Source: Chloroflexota bacterium
GTDB lineage: Bacteria; Chloroflexota; UBA6077; CF-72
Assembly: GCA_019247135.1 (NCBI GenBank)
Contig: JAFAPL010000338.1
Coordinates: forward strand, 1-13,732
DNA length: 13,732 nucleotides
Direction of reading: 5' to 3'
Each line of letters starts with the position of its first letter. Position 1 is the stretch's first letter. Below are positions 1 through 6,691 of this stretch, one piece after another. A program made the translations under genes and the position numbers. Below the pieces are notes generated by a model. The model saw only the letters and a program-made list of their open reading frames with translations. It was not told the origin of the DNA and did no database searches.

Positions 1-1688
1 AGGGTATTGAACGCGCCGGGGCTGGCCAGGAACTGGTAGCCCTGAACGTCCTTCTGCGTTCCATCACCCTGTTCGCGATAGAAGAGGATGACCGTCGGAA
101 TCTCATCCATCGCACGCGCCTGGACCTGATCATAAAGCGCCTTCCGCTGGGCTTGATCGCCCACCGTGCGCGCTTGTTGGAGCCAGCTGTCGATCTGCGG
201 ATCAGAAAAATGGGTCGCGGCCGTAATCGTGCTGCCTTTTTCCCATAGCGTGCCGACGAAATCCGGATCGGGAATGGCGTACAGATTGCCATTCACGAGT
301 GCTTGATACGTACCTTGCGCACGCGCCTGCGCCCACTCCGCATTGGACACCGGCTTGAGAACCGCGTTGAGCCCGACCTGTTTCAAGTAGTTGGCCACCA
401 CCACGGACGGACGGCCGAACAGCTCGGTGTCCGTCGGCCAGGTGGTGAACTCAATGGTGGCGCCCTGTGCGCCGGCCTCCTGGAGCAACTGGCGAGCTTT
501 GTCAGGGTTATAGCGGTACATGTTCTCGATATCGGCATCGTAGGCCCACATCCATGACGGAATTGGACCGCCGTAGCATGGCTCGCCACGACCGGACGTG
601 GCCGTTTTGATGAGCGCGTCGCGATCGATCGCGTAGCTGATTGCCTGACGGACCTTGACATTGTCCAGCGGCGGCTGGTCGACTTTCAGATCAAGCTGGA
701 CGTAGCCGCCTGCTTTTTGCGACTGGAGCGCAAGCTGTGGATACTGATCGAACTCGCTCATCGCCGCCCACGTGACGTACGTCGCAAGATCCGCATCGCC
801 TGATTTCAGGGCGTTCATGCGCGCGGAGTCGTCGAAAATCGGCGTATACGTGATCCCATCCAGGTACGGCAGGCCCTGAACGAAATAGTCGGGATTGCGC
901 TCGACCTTCGTTTCCACGCCCGGTGTGCGCGAGACGAACTTGAATGGACCCGTCCCGACCATGTCTGTTTCGAAGTCCACGTTGGCCTGGATTTTTGCCT
1001 TCTGGGCGATGTACTGGCCGGCGAGCGCGATGGCTGGCAGAAATGTCGCCTGGGGTGCGCTCAGCTTGAACTGGACCGTGCTTGGATCCAGCGCGGTGAC
1101 GCTGGAGATGCCTTTGATGAAGACATACACTGGTGAGCCAATCGATGGGTCCAGGATGCGCTGATAGGAGGCCACCACATCGTCGGCGGTGAGGTCCACT
1201 CCATCATGGAACTTGACGCCCTGGCGCAAGTGGAAAATCCAGGTGGTAGGGTCTGGATTGTCGTAGCGTTCAGCGACGTCCGGCTGGACCTGCAGGTCGC
1301 GCCCATATTTCAGGAGCTGGCTATAGAGCATGCCCTTGATGTGGGTTCCGGCGATATCTTTCGACCTGTGCGGATCGACGGTGTTCGCCTCCTGATTCAG
1401 CGCGATCTTCAGCGTGCCGCCCTTCTTGGGAGGCCTGGTCGAGGCGGCCACGCCGGTGACGGCGGTGGGTGCCGCGGCCGCAGCGGTGGGCCCCAGTTGA
1501 GTCGTTGGCGCGGGTGCGGCGGGAGGGGTGGTGGCCGCTGGTTGCGAGACGACTGTGGGTGCGGTGGTGGGCGCGCTCGTGGGTGCGCCAGGCGCCGGAG
1601 AGCTGCAGGCTGCGAGCAGCCCAGCGGTGCCGCCCGCAAGCCTCAGGAGTGCACCGCGGCGGGACAAGCGACCACTCAGACTGAGCAT
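1..1688 (-). CDS. ABC transporter solute-binding lipoprotein, family 5 (peptide/oligopeptide type), C-terminus cut by window edge
   Basis: This is an extracytoplasmic solute-binding protein that would capture peptides or similar solutes and deliver them to an ABC permease not present here. The ATG at 1688 opens a Tat-like lipoprotein signal: SRRGALL at residues 9-15, a hydrophobic stretch, then lipobox LLAAC with Cys28. Residues 29-87 form a Pro/Thr/Ala linker that would hold the domain off the membrane. The SBP_bac_5 fold begins near KKGGTLKIAL (88-97). The family hallmark FHLRQGVKFHDG follows, with TADDVVASYQRI just after it and VRQAISYAIDRDAL in the second half. About 562 codons are visible, so only a short C-terminal piece is missing. 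No clear Shine-Dalgarno precedes the start. It is divergent from the serine hydrolase with 46 bp between them. Family assignment is firm; the ligand cannot be read from sequence, and some members bind sugars, nickel or haem instead of peptides. Confidence 0.93.
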   Translation of the reverse strand, partial: MLSLSGRLSRRGALLRLAGGTAGLLAACSSPAPGAPTSAPTTAPTVVSQPAATTPPAAPAPTTQLGPTAAAAAPTAVTGVAASTRPPKKGGTLKIALNQEANTVDPHRSKDIAGTHIKGMLYSQLLKYGRDLQVQPDVAERYDNPDPTTWIFHLRQGVKFHDGVDLTADDVVASYQRILDPSIGSPVYVFIKGISSVTALDPSTVQFKLSAPQATFLPAIALAGQYIAQKAKIQANVDFETDMVGTGPFKFVSRTPGVETKVERNPDYFVQGLPYLDGITYTPIFDDSARMNALKSGDADLATYVTWAAMSEFDQYPQLALQSQKAGGYVQLDLKVDQPPLDNVKVRQAISYAIDRDALIKTATSGRGEPCYGGPIPSWMWAYDADIENMYRYNPDKARQLLQEAGAQGATIEFTTWPTDTELFGRPSVVVANYLKQVGLNAVLKPVSNAEWAQARAQGTYQALVNGNLYAIPDPDFVGTLWEKGSTITAATHFSDPQIDSWLQQARTVGDQAQRKALYDQVQARAMDEIPTVILFYREQGDGTQKDVQGYQFLASPGAFNT

Positions 1689-1717
1689 GATGCAATGCAG
1701 CTTACCCCGCCCTGGCC

Positions 1718-1723
1718 TATGAT
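1718..1723 (+). promoter_or_regulatory. Possible -10 box (TATGAT) for the serine hydrolase gene
   Basis: TATGAT matches the bacterial -10 consensus at five of six positions and lies 11 nt before the ATG at 1735. Transcription from it would start only about 5 nt before the start codon, giving a leaderless or nearly leaderless mRNA, in line with the missing Shine-Dalgarno. No good -35 hexamer is seen at 16-18 bp spacing, so this stays tentative. It sits in the 46 bp gap shared with the divergent solute-binding protein gene. Confidence 0.3.
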
Positions 1724-1734
1724 GGGCCACGGAC

Positions 1735-2562
1735 ATGCTTGATCACATGCTCGAGCGATTGCGTCGTGAACTCACCGTGGACAGTGAGCGCTTTGCTGGC
1801 GTGGCGGGATTCTGCGCGCGCGACCTGGTTACAGGCAGCGAGATATCGCTGCTCGGCGACGAACCGTTCCCCAGCGCGTCGACGATCAAGATCTACATCC
1901 TGGTGACACTGCTCTGTCAGGCCGAGCAGGAATCCAGCTTGCTGCAGCAACGCATATCCATCGACACGCGTGTACCAGGGAGCGGGATTCTGACGTATCT
2001 GGAAAATGCGGTCGAACTCAGCCTGCTCGACCTGGCCATCCTGATGATGATCGTCTCGGATAACACCGCGACGAACATGTGCATCGACCGAGCAGGCATC
2101 GACAACATCAACGCGACGATCGCAGGCTTCGGGTTGAAGAACACTGCGTTGCGACGCGCGATGCAAGATGCGGAGGCGATTGCCGCCGGTCGCGAAAACA
2201 TCTCCACACCACATGACCTGGTGGCAACGTTCGCGGCGTTGCATGCGGGCAAGCCCACGCCCGCGGTGGCGCGGCGCGCGCTCGACATCATGTCGAAGCC
2301 TTTCAGCACGCCATTTCGGGCCGCCGTGCCGGATAGCGTGCGGATGGCGCACAAACCTGGCGGTATGCCGCGTGTGCGTTCCGAAGCGAGCCTGGTGTTC
2401 TTGCCGAAGCGGCCGTACGCGTTTTCGGTCATGTGCAAATATGCGATGGGTGACAATGTGGAGCAGGCGGCGTTCCTCTCGGAGATGGCCAGGAAAACAC
2501 ACCGGGTGTTCGCGACGCTCGACGATACGAACGCTTTCGGGCAGGGTCTGTCCGCGAGCTAG
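1735..2562 (+). CDS. Class A beta-lactamase-like serine hydrolase without signal peptide
   Basis: This 275-residue protein has the fold signature of the beta-lactamase/transpeptidase-like superfamily. Nucleophile motif STIK is at residues 49-52, SDN at 108-110, and a KTG-equivalent KPG at 207-209, in class A order and spacing. By hand alignment to TEM-type enzymes the omega-loop position of the deacylating Glu166 is occupied by Met143. The loop reads RRAMQDAEA, as I remember from chromosomal lactamase-related hydrolases that are not true beta-lactamases. No signal peptide or membrane segment precedes the domain, and no in-frame start upstream could supply one, so it appears cytoplasmic. The start is the only ATG giving a complete domain, and no clear Shine-Dalgarno is present. 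It could be an amidase, esterase or peptidase; antibiotic hydrolysis is not supported by the sequence. Its divergent neighbour is a peptide-type binding protein. Confidence 0.88.
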   Translation: MLDHMLERLRRELTVDSERFAGVAGFCARDLVTGSEISLLGDEPFPSASTIKIYILVTLLCQAEQESSLLQQRISIDTRVPGSGILTYLENAVELSLLDLAILMMIVSDNTATNMCIDRAGIDNINATIAGFGLKNTALRRAMQDAEAIAAGRENISTPHDLVATFAALHAGKPTPAVARRALDIMSKPFSTPFRAAVPDSVRMAHKPGGMPRVRSEASLVFLPKRPYAFSVMCKYAMGDNVEQAAFLSEMARKTHRVFATLDDTNAFGQGLSAS

Positions 2563-2572
2563 TGAACTCGCG
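2553..2572 (+). terminator. Weak stem-loop across the stop codon of the serine hydrolase
   Basis: Arms CGCGAG (2553-2558) and CTCGCG (2567-2572) can form a 6-bp stem with an 8-nt loop containing the TAG stop. No T-run follows, so it is not a canonical intrinsic terminator. Its role in ending transcription or protecting the 3' end is speculative. Confidence 0.2.
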
Positions 2573-2613
2573 AGGCGGCGCGGTGCTGGCGTGAGGGTCT
2601 GCGTTGCGGGCTG

Positions 2614-2625
2614 CCGCTCGAGCGG
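2614..2625. promoter_or_regulatory. 12-bp perfect palindrome upstream of the aldolase gene
   Basis: CCGCTCGAGCGG is a perfect 12-bp palindrome in the 144-bp gap between the serine hydrolase and the aldolase, about 80 bp before the aldolase ATG. Its position and symmetry fit an operator for a dimeric regulator. GC-rich palindromes also arise by chance in such DNA, and I see no second copy in the window. Confidence 0.2.
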
Positions 2626-2694
2626 GCGGACGTTTGGATTGGGGGGCCAGTCACTCCGCCGGGCGGCACGTTCGCTGGACGATGGATTGGAGAA

Positions 2695-2700
2695 TATAAG
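2695..2700 (+). promoter_or_regulatory. Possible -10 box (TATAAG) giving a leaderless aldolase mRNA
   Basis: TATAAG lies only 6 nt before the ATG at 2707, in a locally AT-rich patch (GAATATAAG) unusual for this GC-rich window. Initiation at normal distance would place the transcript start at or next to the ATG, a leaderless arrangement. A poor -35 candidate (TTCGCT, 2671-2676) lies 18 bp upstream. An alternative reading is that AAGCAGG just before the start acts as a weak Shine-Dalgarno. Confidence 0.33.
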
Positions 2701-2706
2701 CAGGTA

Positions 2707-3495
2707 ATGGTCTCTCAACCATTGCGTGAGAAGCTTGCCGCGGGCCGAGCGGTGATTGGTCCATTGTTGCAAGAGATCCCGAACTCGCCCGAGCTGGTGG
2801 AATTCATCATCGCGGCAGGGTTCGACTACGTGATCATCGACGGCGAGCACGGCGGAGTCAGCGTCGAAACGTGTCGGAGCCTCGTGCGCGCGGCGGAGTC
2901 GATGGGCGGCTGCGCGCTTGCTCGCGTGCCGAACGCGGAGCCCGCGCGGATTCTCGCGTTCCTGGATCAGGGCGTTCAGGGCATCATCCTGGCACACTGT
3001 CGCTCGACCAACGACGCCGAGGCGCTGGTGCGCGCGGTCAAATATCCACCACGTGGTATTCGGGGCGCGGCGGGCGGAAGCCGAGCCGCGAGCTACGGCT
3101 ACGCGCGTCCAGCCCGAGAGCACGTGGAGGTGGCAAATGCCAACACCCTGTGCTTTGGACTGATCGAGGATCCCGAGGGTGTGCCTGAGGTCAAGGACAT
3201 GCTCCGCATCGATGGATTCGACGGGTGCTTTCTCGGTGCTGGCGACATGACGCTAAGCATGAGCCGAGAGTATTTCGGCAATGCGACGACACATCCAGAG
3301 GTCCAGCGCATGATCGATCGTGTGCGCGAGGAGACGCTCGCGGCAGGTAAGTACGTGATGGCTCCCGCTGGGTCGGGTGAAGCCGCGAAGGCGCTCCTTG
3401 CACAAGGAGTTCAGCTCGTCGTCGTGCAGTTTGGCCAGTTCCTCCGGACGGCGTGCAATACCTATCTGCGCTCGGCGCGCGATGTGGGACAATAG
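2707..3495 (+). CDS. HpcH/HpaI family aldolase (class II, 2-keto-3-deoxy acid aldolase type)
   Basis: This 262-residue protein belongs to the HpcH/HpaI aldolase/citrate lyase TIM-barrel family. Members cleave or form C-C bonds between pyruvate-like keto acids and aldehydes using a divalent metal. The motif DGEHGG (45-50) carries the catalytic-type His48, and Arg73 in LARVPN matches the pyruvate-binding arginine. Glu154 in GLIEDPEG and Asp180 in FLGAGD are 26 residues apart, the spacing of the metal ligands Glu149/Asp175 in HpaI. The SRAASYG stretch (125-131) is the usual RxxxYG substrate loop. The metal segment reads FLGAGDMTLSMS rather than the common FIGPxDLSxSxG, so substrate may differ from 4-hydroxy-2-oxoheptanedioate. 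The ATP-grasp gene follows after 6 bp, suggesting co-translation. The exact substrate is unknown; 2-keto-3-deoxy-rhamnonate or -glucarate aldolases are equally possible. Confidence 0.9.
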   Translation: MVSQPLREKLAAGRAVIGPLLQEIPNSPELVEFIIAAGFDYVIIDGEHGGVSVETCRSLVRAAESMGGCALARVPNAEPARILAFLDQGVQGIILAHCRSTNDAEALVRAVKYPPRGIRGAAGGSRAASYGYARPAREHVEVANANTLCFGLIEDPEGVPEVKDMLRIDGFDGCFLGAGDMTLSMSREYFGNATTHPEVQRMIDRVREETLAAGKYVMAPAGSGEAAKALLAQGVQLVVVQFGQFLRTACNTYLRSARDVGQ

Positions 3496-3501
3496 CTCAC
3501 G

Positions 3502-4518
3502 ATGACGGCTCCGCAGATCGGCATTCTGTACGAACACCCCGCCTGGTTTCAGCCGCTTTTCGACGAGCTCGATCGTCGTGGGCTCGCGTACGGTCCGATC
3601 CGCGCCGATCAGCTGCGGTTCGACCCCGCGGCAAACAACTCGGAATTTGCACTGGTCGTCAATCGGATGAGCCCTTCGGCGTACTTGCGCGGCCATGGTC
3701 GGGCAATCTTCGCGGCGCAGCAGTACCTGGGCCATCTGGCACGCCTTGGCGTACCGACGATCAACGGTTTGAGCGCTTACACACTCGAGCTGTCGAAAGC
3801 GCGCCAGATCGAGCTTCTCGCCGATCTCGGTCTCCGGGCACCGGCCACGCGAGTGGTGAACGATCCTGCGTGTATTCCCGATGCAGCAGCGGAGCTTGTG
3901 TATCCCCTCATTGTGAAGCCGAATGTCGGCGGCAGCGGCGCGTTGATGCGCTGTGTGGAATCGCAATCTGAGTTGCGCGAGGCGTGTGCGCGCGGCGAAC
4001 TGGACGCAACGTTCGAGATCGACGGGACCGCACTGGTGCAGGAGTACCATCCACCGCGCGATGGCTCGATCGTGCGCGTCGAAGCCCTGGACGGCGAGTT
4101 CCTGTACGCCATCCGAATCCACAACGACGCGAGCCAGGGATTCAATCTGTGCCCGGCGGACATCTGTCAGGTACCGCAGGCCGAGAGCTCTGCTGGCAAC
4201 GAGACAGCCGAATCGTCGTTCAATCTGAGCGTAGCCGAAGCAGCGTCGGTACCCGCGCGTAAGGTAGAGGCCGAGCAGCCGCCGACGTGGGCTGTCGATG
4301 CGGTGCTGCGAATCATGCGCGCTGGCGGCCTCGATCTTGGCGGAGTCGAATATCTCGAGAGCGAACGTGACGGCGAGCTCTATTTCTACGACATCAACGC
4401 GCTGTCCAATTTTGTCGCAGATGCAACGCGCGTCGTCGGGTTCGATCCGTTCGTGCGGTTGGGAGACATGATTGCGGCGCGTCACGCGGAGGCCGCGAAG
4501 CTCGCGCGCGCCGCGTGA
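3502..4518 (+). CDS. ATP-grasp ligase (RimK/D-Ala-D-Ala ligase-like carboxylate-amine ligase)
   Basis: The 338-residue protein has an ATP-grasp architecture: an N-terminal pre-ATP domain (about 1-95), the ATP-grasp lid with LIVKPNVGGSGALM (137-149; Lys139, flexible glycine loop 143-146), and the hinge LVQEYHPP with Glu181. The Mg-binding end has GGVEYL (Glu283) and YDINALSN, where Asp298 and Asn300 take the place of the usual ExN. Enzymes of this type activate a carboxylate as acyl-phosphate and join it to an amine or thiol. A phrase FNLCPADICQ (214-223) is followed by an Ala/Glu/Ser-rich segment (about 224-262) that looks like an insertion or flexible loop. It lies 6 bp downstream of the aldolase with no separate promoter visible, so the two are probably one transcriptional unit. 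Substrates cannot be assigned. It is not obviously RimK itself or Ddl. Confidence 0.85.
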   Translation: MTAPQIGILYEHPAWFQPLFDELDRRGLAYGPIRADQLRFDPAANNSEFALVVNRMSPSAYLRGHGRAIFAAQQYLGHLARLGVPTINGLSAYTLELSKARQIELLADLGLRAPATRVVNDPACIPDAAAELVYPLIVKPNVGGSGALMRCVESQSELREACARGELDATFEIDGTALVQEYHPPRDGSIVRVEALDGEFLYAIRIHNDASQGFNLCPADICQVPQAESSAGNETAESSFNLSVAEAASVPARKVEAEQPPTWAVDAVLRIMRAGGLDLGGVEYLESERDGELYFYDINALSNFVADATRVVGFDPFVRLGDMIAARHAEAAKLARAA

Positions 4519-4597
4519 GCCACCGTTCGAATCGCCAAAACCACAGAGGCTGACCGGCTAGCGCGGCAGCCGCCTGATGCGGCACTGTTGAGAGTGT

Positions 4598-5386
4598 ATG
4601 GATGAAAAGCTCACGGGTAAGGTCGCTCTCGTCACTGGCGGCGGGTCGGGCATCGGCGAGGGCGCCTGCCACGCGTTGGCCAGAGCGGGGGCTTCGGTGG
4701 CCGTCGTCGATGTCCGCCAGGAGTCCGCGACGATGGTGGCCGAGAAAATTGAGGCCGAAGGCGGCCGAGCCCTGGCGGCCGCTGCCGACGTAGGCGACGA
4801 ACAACAGATCAGCAGCGCGATCGAGCGGACGGTGGACGCGTTTGGTGCGCTGCATGTGGTCTTCGCCAACGCCGGCATCAATGGCATGCAGTGTCCGATC
4901 GAAGAGATGACACTGCAAGAGTGGTACGCCACGATCAACACAAATTTGACGGGCACGTTCCTGACGGTGAAGCACAGCATCCCGCATCTGCGCGCGGCGG
5001 GCGGTGGTTCGATCATCATCACGTCCTCGGTCAACGGCTCGCGACTGTTCGGCCTGCCCGGATATGCGTGTTACTCCACGTCCAAGGCCGGTCAGGTGGC
5101 GTTCACCAAAATGGCGGCGATCGAGCTGGCGCGCTGGGGCATCCGCGTCAATACGATCCTGCCCGGAGGTGTGAGCACCAACATCCGTGAGCGCACCTAC
5201 CGTCGCAATCTGGAACCGATCACGTACGGGATCAGTCTGCCGCCATCGTTCCCGCCGCTCTACGGGCGTCCGGCATCACCGGCGGAGATTGCCAGAGTCA
5301 TCCTTTTTCTCGCGTCCGACGACAGCTCGTACGTGACCGGCGCGGAAATTGTCGTGGATGCGGCCGCGTCGTTGTTACGCGGCTGA
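4598..5386 (+). CDS. SDR-family NAD(P)-dependent oxidoreductase
   Basis: This is a classical short-chain dehydrogenase of 262 residues, probably a soluble tetramer interconverting an alcohol and a ketone. The cofactor loop TGGGSGIG is at 13-20, with Asp38 at the end of beta-2 (VVDVR), which favours NAD over NADP. NAG is at 91-93 and the active-site Asn116 follows. Catalytic Ser143 is in ITSS, with Tyr159 and Lys163 in YSTSK. PGG (189-191) follows beta-6. The C-terminal signature normally ending VDGG reads VVDAAASLL here, a small oddity near the substrate pocket. The start ATG at 4598 is preceded by a weak purine stretch (GAGAG). A 79-bp gap with nothing recognisable separates it from the ATP-grasp gene. 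It converges with the downstream alcohol dehydrogenase. Substrate unknown; the aldolase nearby hints at a sugar-acid or hydroxy-acid route, which is inference. Confidence 0.92.
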   Translation: MDEKLTGKVALVTGGGSGIGEGACHALARAGASVAVVDVRQESATMVAEKIEAEGGRALAAAADVGDEQQISSAIERTVDAFGALHVVFANAGINGMQCPIEEMTLQEWYATINTNLTGTFLTVKHSIPHLRAAGGGSIIITSSVNGSRLFGLPGYACYSTSKAGQVAFTKMAAIELARWGIRVNTILPGGVSTNIRERTYRRNLEPITYGISLPPSFPPLYGRPASPAEIARVILFLASDDSSYVTGAEIVVDAAASLLRG

Positions 5387-5389
5387 GCT

Positions 5390-5403
5390 GCTGGAGCGCC
5401 AGC
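5390..5403. terminator. Short hairpin between converging SDR and dehydrogenase genes
   Basis: GCTGG (5390-5394) and CCAGC (5399-5403) form a 5-bp stem with a 4-nt loop, placed 4 nt after the SDR stop in the 38-bp convergent gap. It could act in both directions, but no T-tract follows on either strand, so it is at best a weak terminator. Confidence 0.25.
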
Positions 5404-5424
5404 CCGCGTTAGTGTGCGCACGAA

Positions 5425-6513
5425 TCAGGGGAAGACGACGACGGAACGCAAGACTTCACCGCGCTGCATGCGATCGAATGCGTGCTCCACGTCCTCTAAT
5501 CCGATCGTATCGCTCACAAATGTCTCCAGAGGCAAGCGACCCTGCAAGTAGAGGTCGATCAGCGTCGGGAAATCTCGCGATGGCAGGCAATCGCCATACC
5601 AGGAGGACTTCAGTGCGCCGCCGCGGCCGAAGACGTCCAGCAGCGGCAAGTCGATCCGCATCTCCGGCGTAGGCACGCCAACGAGCACCACTGTGCCGGC
5701 CAGGTCCCGCGCGTAGAATGCCTGCTCGTACGTCTCGGGCCGACCGATCGCTTCGATGACGACGTCCGCGCCGAAGCCGCCGGTCGCGTCTTTCACCGCC
5801 GTGACCACATCGGTGGTGCGGCTGTTGACCGTGTGGGTCGCGCCGAGTTTCTTTGCCAACTCCAGTTTACGATCGTCGATATCGACTCCGATGATGCGCG
5901 TCGCTCCCGCCAATCGCGCTCCGGCGATCGCCGCGCACCCCACGCCACCACACCCGATCACGGCGACGCTGTCACCTCGGCTGACGGCAGCGGTGTTGAT
6001 CGCCGCGCCAAGTCCCGCCATCACCCCGCAGCCGAGCAGGCCAGCCACCGTCGCCGGCGCTTGTGGGTTGACCCTGGTGCACTGGCCGGCCGCGACCAGC
6101 GTCTTGCTGGCGAAGGCGCCAATGCCGAGCGCCGGCGAAAGCTCGGTGCCGTCGGCAAGCCGCATCTTCTGGGCGGCGTTATGCGTGTTGAAGCAGTACC
6201 ACGGACGGCCACGCAAGCAGGCCCGACACTGGCCGCAGACCGCGCGCCAGTTGAGAATGACGAAATCACCGGGCGCGACTGTGGTGACGCCGGGACCGAC
6301 GGCGGACACGACACCTGCTGCCTCGTGGCCGAGCAGAAACGGGTAGTCATTTGAGATCCCGCCGTCGCGATAATGCAGGTCCGTGTGACAGACTCCGCAC
6401 GCCTGGACATCGACGAGCGCCTCGCCCGGGCCTGGGTCCGGGACCAGGATCGTCTCGACGGACACGGGCGCTCCCCGCTCCCGCGCGAGTACTGCACGCA
6501 CCTCAAAGGCCAC
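5425..6513 (-). CDS. mscR: Zinc-dependent dehydrogenase, S-(hydroxymethyl)mycothiol dehydrogenase-like
   Basis: This 362-residue medium-chain alcohol dehydrogenase would oxidise the thiol adduct of formaldehyde (or another alcohol) with NAD. From memory it matches actinobacterial S-(hydroxymethyl)mycothiol dehydrogenase nearly phrase by phrase: [68 protein letters not shown] and [14 protein letters not shown]. Catalytic zinc ligands are Cys42, His63 and Cys162. The structural-zinc cysteines are Cys93, 96, 99 and 107. The Rossmann motif GCGGVG is at 187-192, with Asp211 for NAD ribose. The start is GTG at 6513, set by a strong GAGGAGG Shine-Dalgarno 7 nt upstream. It is divergent from the deacylase across a 178-bp gap. 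The host may lack mycothiol, in which case another thiol or a plain alcohol would be the substrate, so the symbol denotes resemblance only. Confidence 0.9.
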   Translation of the reverse strand: MAFEVRAVLARERGAPVSVETILVPDPGPGEALVDVQACGVCHTDLHYRDGGISNDYPFLLGHEAAGVVSAVGPGVTTVAPGDFVILNWRAVCGQCRACLRGRPWYCFNTHNAAQKMRLADGTELSPALGIGAFASKTLVAAGQCTRVNPQAPATVAGLLGCGVMAGLGAAINTAAVSRGDSVAVIGCGGVGCAAIAGARLAGATRIIGVDIDDRKLELAKKLGATHTVNSRTTDVVTAVKDATGGFGADVVIEAIGRPETYEQAFYARDLAGTVVLVGVPTPEMRIDLPLLDVFGRGGALKSSWYGDCLPSRDFPTLIDLYLQGRLPLETFVSDTIGLEDVEHAFDRMQRGEVLRSVVVFP

Positions 6514-6520
6514 CTGCGCT

Positions 6521-6530
6521 CCTCCTCTTT
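6521..6530 (-). promoter_or_regulatory. Strong Shine-Dalgarno fixing the GTG start of the mscR-like gene
   Basis: On the minus strand AAAGAGGAGG ends 7 nt before the GTG at 6513. This purine-rich site decides in favour of the non-ATG start. It contrasts with most other genes here, which show weak or no ribosome binding sites. Confidence 0.75.
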
Positions 6531-6691
6531 GTCATTTGACTCACGGCTGAACCGTTTGATCACCGATTTGCGCAAGACAGCATGCTCCGCATGGGGCACG
6601 GCTTCCGCCTGGCGTGCGGGCGCGGTCCGCAAAGCTCACGATTAGATGCATGCTACACGGGGCGTACACTCGCCAATGACGTTGACTGACC

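Noticed and set aside
1430..1600. GC-rich repetitive stretch as a tandem repeat or regulatory element
   Set aside because: It encodes the Pro/Thr/Ala linker of the solute-binding lipoprotein on the minus strand, which explains the low complexity.
1717..3123. 468-codon minus-strand frame across the serine hydrolase and aldolase
   Set aside because: It spans two well-supported genes and an intergenic gap on the other strand, and its Arg/His-rich content has no domain.
3253..4485. 410-codon minus-strand frame opposite the aldolase end and ATP-grasp gene
   Set aside because: Antisense shadow; the plus-strand frame has full ATP-grasp motifs.
4521..4540. CCGTTCGAATCGCC resembling a tRNA T-arm, followed by a CCACA-like end
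   Set aside because: The flanking bases do not pair as a 5-bp T-stem, and no acceptor, D- or anticodon arm is found upstream, where the ATP-grasp coding region ends.
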